Positions 9,276 to 17,910 of a stretch of DNA of 64,000 bases are shown here, one piece after another. Position 1 is the first letter of the stretch. Every line of letters begins with the position of its first letter. Source of the stretch: JAGNXB01 sp942490895 (GTDB lineage Bacteria > Bacteroidota > Bacteroidia > Chitinophagales > Saprospiraceae); the NCBI GenBank assembly GCA_942490895.1, contig CALNZC010000047.1, positions 15,367 through 79,366 of the forward strand, written 5' to 3'. The notes below the pieces were generated by a model. It was given only the letters and a program-made list of their open reading frames with translations. It had not been told where the DNA came from and ran no database searches. A program made the position numbers and the translations under genes.

Positions 9276-9922
9276 AATCGATTTCAGGACATCTCATTGC
9301 CCTGATGATGATGTGTATGTTCTGCATTGCGGAAAGTCCGATATCAGCGCAGGGCATTCGTTCATCAACAGCAGGGTTCAGTGTTAAAGGTGGCCCTATA
9401 TGGGAGACCTGGGCTTCTTCTAGCTTTTACCTGGGGGATGTAGACGGGGAAGCTTTTCTAGGAGGCTACCTGGGTGTCGCTTATGGGTTTGGCCAACGAC
9501 TGGAGGGCTTTGCGAGTTACCGGTTTGCTGGGGGATATACGCAAGAGGACTATGACGCCTACCGCAGCCGGACTTTTGCATTTGGTGTACGTACACATTT
9601 TGGAGGCACCCTACACCGTGCAAGACCCTGGTTAGAAGCCGCATTTGCCTGGCAATCTCTCCAGCTGGATCCGATCTCTTACTTTGATGATTTTGGCAAT
9701 TATCTGGGTGAGTTTACCATGGTGAACCGGGGTGCTGCTTTCGAATCGGGGATAGGTGTTCAATATTATCTAACACCCAATCTTGCACTGGATTTTGGTC
9801 TCCACGGCAGATTTGGTGCATTCTCTACCATTCAGATCGACGGGTCAACAGATGACCCGGACGAACGGGTCGGTTTCCGGTTTCTGGGCGTTGGTCTGGG
9901 TTTGGCGTACTACCTGAACTGA
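9257..9922 (+). CDS. Outer-membrane beta-barrel protein
   Basis: A 221-residue exported protein. A signal peptide runs from the ATG at 9257 to about SAQG. The remainder is made of alternating hydrophobic/polar strands rich in Gly and aromatic residues (YGFGQRLEGFASYRFAGG, FRFLGVGLGLAYYLN), with a C-terminal strand typical of an 8-stranded porin-like fold. It overlaps the TIR gene by 19 bases, so the patatin, TIR and barrel genes form one operon. Its role beside the TIR protein is unknown. It could contact the periplasmic domain of that protein. Confidence 0.75.
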   Translation: MDHRPIKSISGHLIALMMMCMFCIAESPISAQGIRSSTAGFSVKGGPIWETWASSSFYLGDVDGEAFLGGYLGVAYGFGQRLEGFASYRFAGGYTQEDYDAYRSRTFAFGVRTHFGGTLHRARPWLEAAFAWQSLQLDPISYFDDFGNYLGEFTMVNRGAAFESGIGVQYYLTPNLALDFGLHGRFGAFSTIQIDGSTDDPDERVGFRFLGVGLGLAYYLN

Positions 9923-9929
9923 AGCAGGG

Positions 9930-11765
9930 TCAGGGGATTCTGACCACTTTGATGTATTGGGTTCTTCCATTCCGCATCTGTGCAACCCCCATATACATAC
10001 CAGGTGTATCCGGAGGATAGAACAGATGGACACCCCGTCCGTGAATATATTGCTCCAGGACCTTTACCCCACGTATATTATAAAGCGAAAGTGTTCCCGT
10101 CTCATCCAATGGCCAATTCAGATACGCGGCGCCTTCCCTTGAAGGATTGGGATGTACAGTGATCAACTTCAGGTTTTCCTCCTCTGGGATAATGGATGAT
10201 GTCGATCCACAATCTTCCTGGTAGCCTACCAGCGCTTCATATTTGGGGAAATATTCATTGGGACAAAACTGACATTCCAGGCTGCCAAAGCTGCCATACT
10301 TCTGACTGGGGACACCGATATAGGAGAAGTGCATAAATAGGCCAGGATCCTGAGGGGAGCCGAGCGTGCTGAGCGAATCCAGCCATTCCCGATAGAGGGT
10401 GTACATCCCGGAATCTCGTTGAGCAGCGACCATAGCTGGGCCATAATTCTGATCCGTCCCCCAGGGGTCAGGCGTGAGGTGCTGACCTCCTTCGTAATAA
10501 AGCATGGGGATACCCAGTTCGTCTGCTATAGATTCTTGCTGACTGAGGGTCCAATCCCAGGCTTCCTGCAACATGCCTTGATGTGCCCAAAAGAGGACAT
10601 CCTCGACTGGCACATTGTTCCCCAATGCCTTCAGAGCAGTATGGCCTTCTCCGGGAATGCCAAAATAGGCCGCTGGTGCAAATGCATCAAAACTGCCCGG
10701 GGTCATATTGAATACAACTCGATTACTGACGTCTTGCCAGGAATGTTGAACACCAACCACCCGCACAATGCGGTCCATTTCATTGGCAAAAACATCAGAC
10801 CAGATGTCCAGTGCGTTCTGGACAAAGGCAACAGTGCGTTCCGGCCACGGGATATTCTGATTCCCCTGTTCATTGAGGTAGTGAGTCTGGTCAAAGAGCC
10901 AGTTCCAGGTCTCGTTGGAGTATTCGACATAGAGTTTTCGTTCCGGCTCCAGTTGATCGCGAAACAGTTCGGCCATAGTTTGGATGTACTCGTCGCTGGC
11001 CAGGTGGGGGATGCAGACCCAGGCGTCTTTGTCCAGGTCGTTGCAGGCCTTGATCATGAGTTCATAAGGCATCCCGACATCAGTAAAAACATAGTCATCG
11101 AGATGCGCACGGTCAGTCCACTCCTGGAGAGGAGAGTTGTTGGTATATCCCCAGTCCATGAATCGAAGGGCGGAGAATGGAGCCAACTTGTCCTTCCATT
11201 CAGTGCACCAGATCTCTTCGAAATAGGTATCTTCTGTTCCCGGCATCAGGAAGCGGATATTGCGGATGTGATTGGCTGGATCGGTTTCATTGATCTCCAG
11301 GGCCATGATATCAGCGACCCCGGGGGTGACATTGACTTCCATTCTTCCCGGTTCGGATTTGATCACCTGGGCATCCCAACGCAAGGTGATGGTGCCTTCT
11401 CCTTCGTAGAGGAGGATATAGGTGCCAGCCGGAAGTACTTCGGTGTTGGCCCAGACGGTCAGGACGATTTGAGGGGCTTCTGTGCCGGGGATGTTTTCGA
11501 CGGGCACTTCTGTAGGCCAACCGTTTTCATCGAGGTCAAAATGGGAGAGCACTTGTGTGTCCCAGGGATTGACGCCACCTCCGACCCAGTAGGCATTGTG
11601 GGTCGTCCAGGTACGGGCGTATTTCATAATGTCCACCAGGGGCCATTCGCTTCCATAGTCGGCTGGACCGGCCAGGTTGGTCCCGATCCGTAATGGACAA
11701 TCTTTTTGTGCAGATGAAAGGCCTATAAAGCCCAGTGTGAGTGCCAGAAGAAAGATGAAACGCAT
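9930..11765 (-). CDS. Secreted glycoside-hydrolase-like protein with T9SS type A sorting domain
   Basis: A 611-residue exported protein. The signal peptide MRFIFLLALTLGFIGLSSA is followed by a region resembling (beta/alpha)8 glycosidase-like cellulose-binding proteins. RLYVEYSNETWNW holds the Asn-Glu pair used as acid/base in clan GH-A enzymes, and a later LYYEGGQH could supply a second Glu. The last 80 residues (VHPNPSREG to IKVVRIP) form a T9SS type A sorting domain, so the protein should be exported to or beyond the surface. The substrate is not known and the catalytic assignment is inference. The gene ends 7 bases from the convergent barrel gene. Confidence 0.75.
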   Translation of the reverse strand: MRFIFLLALTLGFIGLSSAQKDCPLRIGTNLAGPADYGSEWPLVDIMKYARTWTTHNAYWVGGGVNPWDTQVLSHFDLDENGWPTEVPVENIPGTEAPQIVLTVWANTEVLPAGTYILLYEGEGTITLRWDAQVIKSEPGRMEVNVTPGVADIMALEINETDPANHIRNIRFLMPGTEDTYFEEIWCTEWKDKLAPFSALRFMDWGYTNNSPLQEWTDRAHLDDYVFTDVGMPYELMIKACNDLDKDAWVCIPHLASDEYIQTMAELFRDQLEPERKLYVEYSNETWNWLFDQTHYLNEQGNQNIPWPERTVAFVQNALDIWSDVFANEMDRIVRVVGVQHSWQDVSNRVVFNMTPGSFDAFAPAAYFGIPGEGHTALKALGNNVPVEDVLFWAHQGMLQEAWDWTLSQQESIADELGIPMLYYEGGQHLTPDPWGTDQNYGPAMVAAQRDSGMYTLYREWLDSLSTLGSPQDPGLFMHFSYIGVPSQKYGSFGSLECQFCPNEYFPKYEALVGYQEDCGSTSSIIPEEENLKLITVHPNPSREGAAYLNWPLDETGTLSLYNIRGVKVLEQYIHGRGVHLFYPPDTPGMYMGVAQMRNGRTQYIKVVRIP

Positions 11766-11780
11766 ATCAGAGGGAATTTT

Positions 11781-11815
11781 TCGAAATAACTCAATAACTC
11801 AATCACTCAATAACC
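11781..11815. repeat. AATAACTCA-type low-complexity repeat
   Basis: A short stretch of near-tandem words (tcgaaataactcaataac and variants) between the thioesterase gene and the start of the glycosidase-like gene. The same words open each unit of the larger repeat block at 12297 and recur near 28512. Confidence 0.6.
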
Positions 11816-11853
11816 TTCCAATTATAGAAGCTGTCAAGCCTAAATACGCTGCA

Positions 11854-12282
11854 TCAGGCACTCAGATCCTCGCGCAAACGTTCAGGAATACTTACGACCT
11901 TCCTGGAATCATAATCAAAGGCCACCATGCCGGTCTTCGCCAGCGCCAGTAGGCGGTTATCCTGATCGGGGAGGGTCATGCGGTACACAAAATCCCAGCT
12001 CTTGACCGTCCAGTCTGTGGTGCCGACCTGTATGACGATCCGATCGTTATAGAATCCTTCGGCCTTGTATTGGATCGCTGAGTCCACTTGCAGGAATCCT
12101 ACGCCGTGGGCGTCCAGTTCAGAAATGCCCAGGGTGGTCAACCATTGGACGCGAGCCTCCTGCATGTAGGCCAGGAGGCGATCGTTGCCCAGATGGTTGC
12201 CATAGTTGAGATCGTTGATCCGGATCCGGATCTCGGTCTGGAAGGGGAGGGTGTCGGGGATGTCGAGTTTTATTCGTGCCAT
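11854..12282 (-). CDS. Acyl-CoA thioesterase, hotdog fold (YbgC/FadM-like)
   Basis: A 142-residue cytoplasmic hotdog-fold protein that would hydrolyse acyl-CoA thioesters. The ATG at 12282 (MARIKLD) is the real start. The frame is open upstream, but that extension is translated intergenic repeat. Family blocks: RIRINDLNYGNHLGNDRLLAYMQEAR, where Asp and His of DxNYxxHxxN are the active-site region of 4-hydroxybenzoyl-CoA-type thioesterases. The protein ends with a typical SIPERLRE. The normal family length is 130-145. The TACCTTTA element at 12289 lies directly upstream. Confidence 0.88.
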   Translation of the reverse strand: MARIKLDIPDTLPFQTEIRIRINDLNYGNHLGNDRLLAYMQEARVQWLTTLGISELDAHGVGFLQVDSAIQYKAEGFYNDRIVIQVGTTDWTVKSWDFVYRMTLPDQDNRLLALAKTGMVAFDYDSRKVVSIPERLREDLSA

Positions 12283-12288
12283 GAGGCA

Positions 12289-12296
12289 TAAAGGTA
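12289..12296 (-). promoter_or_regulatory. -7 element candidate (TACCTTTA)
   Basis: On the minus strand TACCTTTA matches TAnnTTTG at seven of eight positions and sits 6 bases before the thioesterase ATG at 12282. No convincing -33 box was found. Confidence 0.3.
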
Positions 12297-13040
12297 ATTC
12301 GGCTGTTTGGGATTCGCCCTTCGCTTCTCGCCCCGAGGACTCGGGGCTGAGTACGTTAGTGGCTGGTGCCACCTCGGTCCTCAGTCCTGCTCCCTTCGAA
12401 ATAACTCAATAACGCAATAACAACTTGGCAATTCGCTGTTCGCAATTCGCCCTTCGCCGATTCCATCAGTGGCTGTCGCCACTCTGGCCGCAGGCTTCCT
12501 TTTAGCTGGTAATGGGTAAAGGGTAATAGGTAAAGGGGCCAATCATTCAGGCCTCGACCATCGGCCCTCGGTCCTCAGTCCTGCTCCCTTCGAAATAACT
12601 CAATAACGCAATAACGCAATAACAACTTGGCAATTCGCTGTTCGCAATTCGCCCTTCGCCGATTCCGTCAGTGGCTGTCGCCACTCTGGCAGCAGGCTTC
12701 CTTTTAGCTGGTAATGGGTAAAGGGTAATAGGTAAAGGGCCAATAATTCTGTCCTCGGTCCTCAGTCCTGCTCTCTTCGAAATAACCCAATAGCGAAATA
12801 ACGCAATAACAACTTGGCAATTCGCTGTTTGCTGTTCGCTGTTCGCTCTTCGCTTCTCGCAATTCGCTGAGCCGGATAATGGATAAAGGGGCCAATCATT
12901 CATGCTTCGACCATCGGCTCTCGGTCCTCGGTCCTGCTCCCTTCGAAATAACTCAATAACGAAATAACCCAATAACCCAATAATTGACCGGTTGTTCGGA
13001 TTTCGGTATTCGGCTTTCTGCATTCCTTCCACTTGCAGTA
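12297..13040. repeat. Mosaic intergenic repeat block, about 190-bp units
   Basis: Non-coding block built of recurring modules. They are (a) ggtcctcagtcctgctccct followed by cgaaataactcaataacgca; (b) ttcgctgttcgcaattcgcc; (c) a hairpin AGTGGC-tgtc-GCCACT at 12468-12483 and 12670-12685, with a variant at 12358; and (d) ggtaatgggtaaagggtaat. Modules a-d recur in the same order two to three times with single-base differences. A palindrome CCCCGAGGACTCGGGG lies at 12331-12346. Open frames here have no coding character. Modules c and d reappear at 27.2-28.3 kb, so this is a dispersed family and not only a local tandem repeat. Confidence 0.85.
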
Positions 13041-13076
13041 GGAATCAGGAGAGCATTTTTCAGATGCATGGCAATA

Positions 13077-13688
13077 TTATTTTGTTTTTCGTGCAGCTAC
13101 CCAAGCTGCACCCAGGCTTCCTGCCAGGCCCGCCAACTGTGCCATCACGGGTCCGCTATCACTTAATAGTGCGCTGAGATCCACAGATTGTATAAGTTGA
13201 GGGAATACATCCTTGCCCTGCATCAAGACCAGAACCAGCGAAGAGATCAGTGTGATTTTTGAAGCGAGTCCCCTGGATCTCCTGGCCACCAAACCGGATA
13301 GCCCCGCAATAATTGAAATGCCGAGAATCGTCAGGCCAGATGATTGCACATCAGGGTCCATACTCGCCAATGATTGTAATCCAGACCAACCATTTGTGAG
13401 CAATTGGGTCATCGCCATTGGTGCCAGGTTAGGTCCAGAGGCTTTGGTTTCCTCCTTTTGGGGTTCAGCTGGTGATTCAGCCTTTCTTTTTTTAAGTTTA
13501 GTCGACGAATCTGATTTTACACTCGGCTGCGGGGCTTGATTAATATCACCGACTACCACCTGCCACTCGGCTGCGGGTTCAATGCTTGATGGGGAGGAAG
13601 CGGGTTGGATAGGGTTGCCGCATTCAGGACAAAATCGCACAGTTGATTGAGGTAAAGGTGTCCCACATGAGGAGCAGAATTTTGCCAT
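13077..13688 (-). CDS. Zinc-ribbon protein with membrane-associated C-terminus
   Basis: A 203-residue protein. It starts with a double-CxxC zinc ribbon (FCSSCGTPL then FCPECGNPI), followed by a charged Lys/Pro/Glu-rich linker and a C-terminal half with hydrophobic segments (ILGISIIAGLSGLVARR, ITLISSLVLVLMQG, MAQLAGLAGSLGAAWVAARK). It follows the 1343-residue gene by 68 bases on the same strand and is probably cotranscribed. It is one of three zinc-ribbon membrane proteins within 10 kb. The function is unknown. Confidence 0.78.
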   Translation of the reverse strand: MAKFCSSCGTPLPQSTVRFCPECGNPIQPASSPSSIEPAAEWQVVVGDINQAPQPSVKSDSSTKLKKRKAESPAEPQKEETKASGPNLAPMAMTQLLTNGWSGLQSLASMDPDVQSSGLTILGISIIAGLSGLVARRSRGLASKITLISSLVLVLMQGKDVFPQLIQSVDLSALLSDSGPVMAQLAGLAGSLGAAWVAARKTK

Positions 13689-13756
13689 ATCCAGATTTTT
13701 AAATGATTCTTTTTTATATCAAGCTCCTTGTTGCATTGGATAAGAAACAGGTTGGT

Positions 13757-16700
13757 TTAATTCGTTGCATGAACAGAGCCCGGTTGTTGGTTATGCACTT
13801 TTAGTGCATCATAATTGGAGGCCAATTTATTCGAGAAGTCCTCGAGATCTCTGAAGCCGGCATCATTCATTTGTTTATTGAATTTGGCCATAGCAGCTGG
13901 CGTCGCCGAAAGATCTGTAGGCGCATTCTTTACGATTCCCATTCCGTGCTGGATATTTGGATGGAGATGACCGACATCCAGGTTCTGCATGCGATAGCCA
14001 TGGCGGACCTTATTCAACGTGTCAACAGATTTTTTGGCTTGAGCGATCGCTTCAGATAACTGCCCAACGCGCAGTGAAGCATGCACCTTTTCGTGATACA
14101 TATTCCCCAAAGCAGCGGAGTCATATAAGCGGGAAGTGCCTTCTTCAACTGCAAGGATATTAGGCCGAATAATGATCTTTTTTCCGGTATTCGGGTCAAT
14201 GGAGTGGTCGGAATAATCCGGACTCGCTTCAATGTGGGCCTTGTCCGTAGCCAATTGCATATGTTTAGTGGCCCAATCCAGATCACTTGTGCCTGGGGGC
14301 TTACCAGTCAGTTCACCAAATTTTTTGTAGGAAATATCCTGCCATTTTTCCTTGGGTACTTCAAACCAGATATCCTTGCCGTTGGCATCCACGCCCGCGC
14401 GATACAATAATCGATAATCACGATCTGTGTTGATATTCGATCCAGCACCACCCGGAGTTCGGAAGTCGTCGATTCGAAGGTCACTCTCAGGTATGCCAGT
14501 TTTTTCTGACACAGAGGTTTTGACACCATCATCGTGTTGCTTGTACATGGCTTCCCGGGTTCGGTTGAATGCATCCTGCAATTCGGGTGAAGCCTTTTTC
14601 AAACTACGCATGGCTCGTGGGTCACGCATGCATTCCAACATGTCTTCCGTCTTGACCACATGGTTGCCGTCAGCCTTAGCCACCATTCCCCGTCGTAATC
14701 GTTTTATCGGGTCGGGGGCGATCTCCATTCCGTCCTTGCCTTTCTCTCCTTCTGCCTGAAGTTTTTTCTGGAAGAACATGATGATTGCTTCATCACGCAT
14801 TTCCCTTGCGACCTGCTTCAGGGATTCGACGACCGATCTCTTTTCCCAGAACACATTATAGGCAAAATGATAAGCGATGAAAATCGCCCAAGCCTTGGCA
14901 TAGGCTTTCACCCCTCCATCTCCTTTAAAGTAATCATGGAGTTTATCGACATCGATCAGCCGTCCCTCTCCCGCCTTGAATAAGGTGTGGAGGGTGAAAC
15001 TGTCATAGGCCCATTGTTCCAGGGTTTTCCCCTCCAGAACATATTGAAGGGCCTGAATACCATAGCTCTTGGAGATGGTTACCGCTGGCGCATAAGGTCC
15101 AAATACGGAGGAGGCAACTGCATTAAAGGCCAGGTTGCCGGCCCATTCGGCCCATTCCAACATTTCAATGACATCGGTGTACCACTTGTCCGCCTCGCGA
15201 TATCCATCTGCTCCTTCTGCCAGGATCAAATGAACAGTGATGCCATGGATCTTGTGCCTCAGGTAATATAGTCCTTCATGGCCCAATTCCATTTTCCGAT
15301 CCTCCACCATCTTCAGCATGTCCGCTTTGTATTTATCCGGAACATGCTTTTTAATGTAGGTCTTACAGAAATTATATTCCTTCAGCCAGTCTGCAGAATT
15401 GGGACCGATTCCTGCAGCGAAAATTCCAGCAGGAATGTCGATCTCATAGTCCTTGTCGGCAATATCTGAATGTGTCTTCACCCGAAGGATGTAAGGCAGT
15501 ACTTTCTCGTCACCCGGGATTTCATGTTTCACCTGGAAGGAGAACACAGCATGATTGTCGCCGGTCGGATGTTCGTATTCCGGTTTTATCTCGGCCACCG
15601 ATAACATATTCAGCGCCTTCTTGTCTTCTTTATTCGGGCTTTTCTGGTCAAAGATCAAGTGCTCAACTGCACGTCGATCGGACACCATTTCCTGGTGTTT
15701 TTCATCCCAGACATAGACGGCAAATTCGGCATTGATCTTTTCCTTTTCCGGGTCACCCCAGATCTGCAAGACGTTATTGGTCTGGCCCTTGATCATGAAG
15801 ATCCCTTCTCCGCGCAGGGTCACATGGACCTGCCTTTCGTTGAATGCTTTTCGATTGGCAGACTCGGCCCGGATGATCAGTCTTGAGTATTCAGATCCCT
15901 GGCCTGGTTTGAGTGGCAGTGAAGGGGTCTTCAACCGGATGATAGCCTGTCCGTCTGCCTTGGGAATGATCTCCAAAGCAGTGAGAATAGGGCGATCCTT
16001 CTCATAGGCTGCTGTGAAGGTCCACTTTTCATGAGGTGCAGGATCTTCGATGAAAGCTGTGATGTCCAGTTGGCGAGGCATGGCCTGTTTGGCACTGGAT
16101 TTTTCGGTGTCCAGCGGAATTGCAGGAAAATAGAGGGTGTCTTGATCCACATCCAGTACAGCCGGTTGCTGGATAGGAAAATCAAATATCTTGGAGAGTA
16201 TTTTCCCGTCAGGCAGACTCACCTTGGCTTCGATGCTGACTTGTTTCGGTGGTTTCACCACCTGGCCGGCTCCTGCAAGGTGAGGCTGTGGATTGCTGGC
16301 CATAAAACCGATGGCTTGCCAGCCATCGATAAATTTCTGTTCACCCAGATCCATCCATTTATTATCGCCTCCGGCATTTGTCAATTTGATTCGGTTGGTC
16401 AGTTTGGGTACTTCCGGATCATGCGCATCTGCGGTATTACGTACCTGCGTATACAGGAACAGGGCATCATGCCCATCCGGAATAATTTCCATTTTGTCCG
16501 GTGGCATCTGGGTGGAAATAAATTCATAGGCGGATACTTGTTTTGTGACCGCCACTTCGATCCGACCCCGGATGGCCGATCCACCTGCCTCTGCCATGAT
16601 GTCAACGAAGACTTTTTCCGATTCTGGTTGAGAGACCATTTCGAGCCGGGTGGACAGACTGCCCTGCCCCAGAGGTGGAGTCACCTTTAATGCTCCTGAA

Positions 16701-17788
16701 TGGGAACGGAGTTGGATTCTGGCTTCCTGGGCAATGGAACGACGCCCATCCTGAGTCATCCGCCAAACCGCAACCTGGAGATCGGCTTTTTCCCTCGCTT
16801 TCAAGTTGAATTTGTTCTGGCTCAATTGCAGGACGTACCGGGCTTTCCTGGTCACTTGTTCATCACCTTCATCTTCTTCAGGGTTTTGCTCCTCATCTGA
16901 TGTCGATTCCTCTTCATCTTGTTTTGGTTTCCTGGCAGGCGATCGCGGGTTTCGGGTAGGGGAATGAGGGCTGTTCCCTGAACCACCGCCTGATTTTGCG
17001 GCATTCTTCCCGGCATTCAAAATGGCTTTGATGCCCAATCCCACACCGGCTGCTACACCGGCACCTGTAAGGACACCGACCACGACTTCACCAACAGTCC
17101 AGTCATCATCACTTCCACCAGTTGATTCTGGGATCACATTGTTTCCAGCCTCTTCGCCTGAGCCATCCTGTTGGCCATCATTGCCACCAGAAGTGGAAGA
17201 CTCACCTACAGTTTTCCCAAAAAATCGGAGGGATTTGAGAATCTGGTCGATCTCCTGCTCATAGGTTGACGTACCACCTTCCACCTCTGAATTCGATTCT
17301 GAATAGATGTAGTAAGCCGCTTTCCCAACCTGTACGTAATAGGTCCGGGCGACATCTTCATCGTCGAACGTACCATCACTTTTTAAATAGCAACGCTGTA
17401 ATTCGCCAACAAAATAAGCCGGATAGCCACTTATTCTCAATGGACCATCACCCAGGCGTGTACATTGGCATTTTTGAAAACCGTCTTCTCGTCCAGTGCC
17501 ATCCATATGGCCATAAGGTTCTTTTTGCTTCCACTCTGCGAGGTTCAGCATCGTTTGTTCAACAGTGATACTGGCGCCTTCATAAATGAACCCGAAACCA
17601 TAGTCGCCTTTAATGACTCGGGCGAATCCTATTTTAAATACACCACCGTTATCCTCGGTGATATCCTGCATCTCCCATCCTGCAGGCAGGGGCCCGTGAT
17701 CAACAGGCTTTTCGGGCGTCTGAGCAAAAAGGAGACTTCCTGGAATGACGAATGGAATGACCCACTTTAACAGAGATGCACGTGACAT
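13757..17788 (-). CDS. Very large exported protein with C-terminal HExxH motif
   Basis: A 1343-residue protein that I do not recognise as a known family. The signal peptide MSRASLLKWVIPFVIPGSLLFAQ is followed by a domain of about 170 residues, a Gly/Ser/Asp-rich stretch, a hydrophobic segment near 230-255 (VGEVVVGVLTGAGVAAGVGLG) and a highly acidic linker. Next come several beta-rich, Ig-like regions (about 310-700), a helical region (about 790-1010) and a C-terminal region carrying MYHEKVHA. HEKVH (residues 1232-1236) fits the HExxH zinc-peptidase motif, and GHLH and IQHG follow. The multi-domain layout ending in a putative enzyme recalls polymorphic toxins, but no toxin family is identified. 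The zinc-ribbon gene lies just downstream. Confidence 0.8.
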   Translation of the reverse strand: MSRASLLKWVIPFVIPGSLLFAQTPEKPVDHGPLPAGWEMQDITEDNGGVFKIGFARVIKGDYGFGFIYEGASITVEQTMLNLAEWKQKEPYGHMDGTGREDGFQKCQCTRLGDGPLRISGYPAYFVGELQRCYLKSDGTFDDEDVARTYYVQVGKAAYYIYSESNSEVEGGTSTYEQEIDQILKSLRFFGKTVGESSTSGGNDGQQDGSGEEAGNNVIPESTGGSDDDWTVGEVVVGVLTGAGVAAGVGLGIKAILNAGKNAAKSGGGSGNSPHSPTRNPRSPARKPKQDEEESTSDEEQNPEEDEGDEQVTRKARYVLQLSQNKFNLKAREKADLQVAVWRMTQDGRRSIAQEARIQLRSHSGALKVTPPLGQGSLSTRLEMVSQPESEKVFVDIMAEAGGSAIRGRIEVAVTKQVSAYEFISTQMPPDKMEIIPDGHDALFLYTQVRNTADAHDPEVPKLTNRIKLTNAGGDNKWMDLGEQKFIDGWQAIGFMASNPQPHLAGAGQVVKPPKQVSIEAKVSLPDGKILSKIFDFPIQQPAVLDVDQDTLYFPAIPLDTEKSSAKQAMPRQLDITAFIEDPAPHEKWTFTAAYEKDRPILTALEIIPKADGQAIIRLKTPSLPLKPGQGSEYSRLIIRAESANRKAFNERQVHVTLRGEGIFMIKGQTNNVLQIWGDPEKEKINAEFAVYVWDEKHQEMVSDRRAVEHLIFDQKSPNKEDKKALNMLSVAEIKPEYEHPTGDNHAVFSFQVKHEIPGDEKVLPYILRVKTHSDIADKDYEIDIPAGIFAAGIGPNSADWLKEYNFCKTYIKKHVPDKYKADMLKMVEDRKMELGHEGLYYLRHKIHGITVHLILAEGADGYREADKWYTDVIEMLEWAEWAGNLAFNAVASSVFGPYAPAVTISKSYGIQALQYVLEGKTLEQWAYDSFTLHTLFKAGEGRLIDVDKLHDYFKGDGGVKAYAKAWAIFIAYHFAYNVFWEKRSVVESLKQVAREMRDEAIIMFFQKKLQAEGEKGKDGMEIAPDPIKRLRRGMVAKADGNHVVKTEDMLECMRDPRAMRSLKKASPELQDAFNRTREAMYKQHDDGVKTSVSEKTGIPESDLRIDDFRTPGGAGSNINTDRDYRLLYRAGVDANGKDIWFEVPKEKWQDISYKKFGELTGKPPGTSDLDWATKHMQLATDKAHIEASPDYSDHSIDPNTGKKIIIRPNILAVEEGTSRLYDSAALGNMYHEKVHASLRVGQLSEAIAQAKKSVDTLNKVRHGYRMQNLDVGHLHPNIQHGMGIVKNAPTDLSATPAAMAKFNKQMNDAGFRDLEDFSNKLASNYDALKVHNQQPGSVHATN

Positions 17789-17910
17789 AGCGTTTCACTT
17801 TATGCACGGGACAAAGTGGAAATTAAACGATGAAATGTCGATGATCTCGATTCTTAACGAGCATGATTATACACGTGACAAATGAACCGTGGCCAGTGAA
17901 AGAGGATGTG

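Noticed and set aside
6466..9922. Known CBASS or Thoeris system
   Set aside because: No CD-NTase, Cap2/Cap3 or ThsA-like SLOG/SIR2 gene is near. Only the effector-like families are shared.
10419..11693. Long plus-strand open frame opposite the glycosidase-like gene
   Set aside because: The minus-strand frame has a signal peptide and a T9SS sorting domain. The plus frame has no domain signal and is a shadow.
12283..12372. N-terminal extension of the thioesterase
   Set aside because: The extra 30 residues are translated intergenic repeat (AGTGGC hairpin and CCCCGAG palindrome). The ATG at 12282 starts the conserved domain.
12547..13032. Open frame over the repeat block
   Set aside because: Its translation is a string of repeated peptides from the 190-base units, not a protein.
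12297..13040. CRISPR array
   Set aside because: Repeats are long, mosaic and lack unique equal-length spacers. No cas genes are in the window.
16031..16690. Plus-strand frame inside the giant gene
   Set aside because: Shadow frame opposite continuous coding sequence of the 1343-residue protein.
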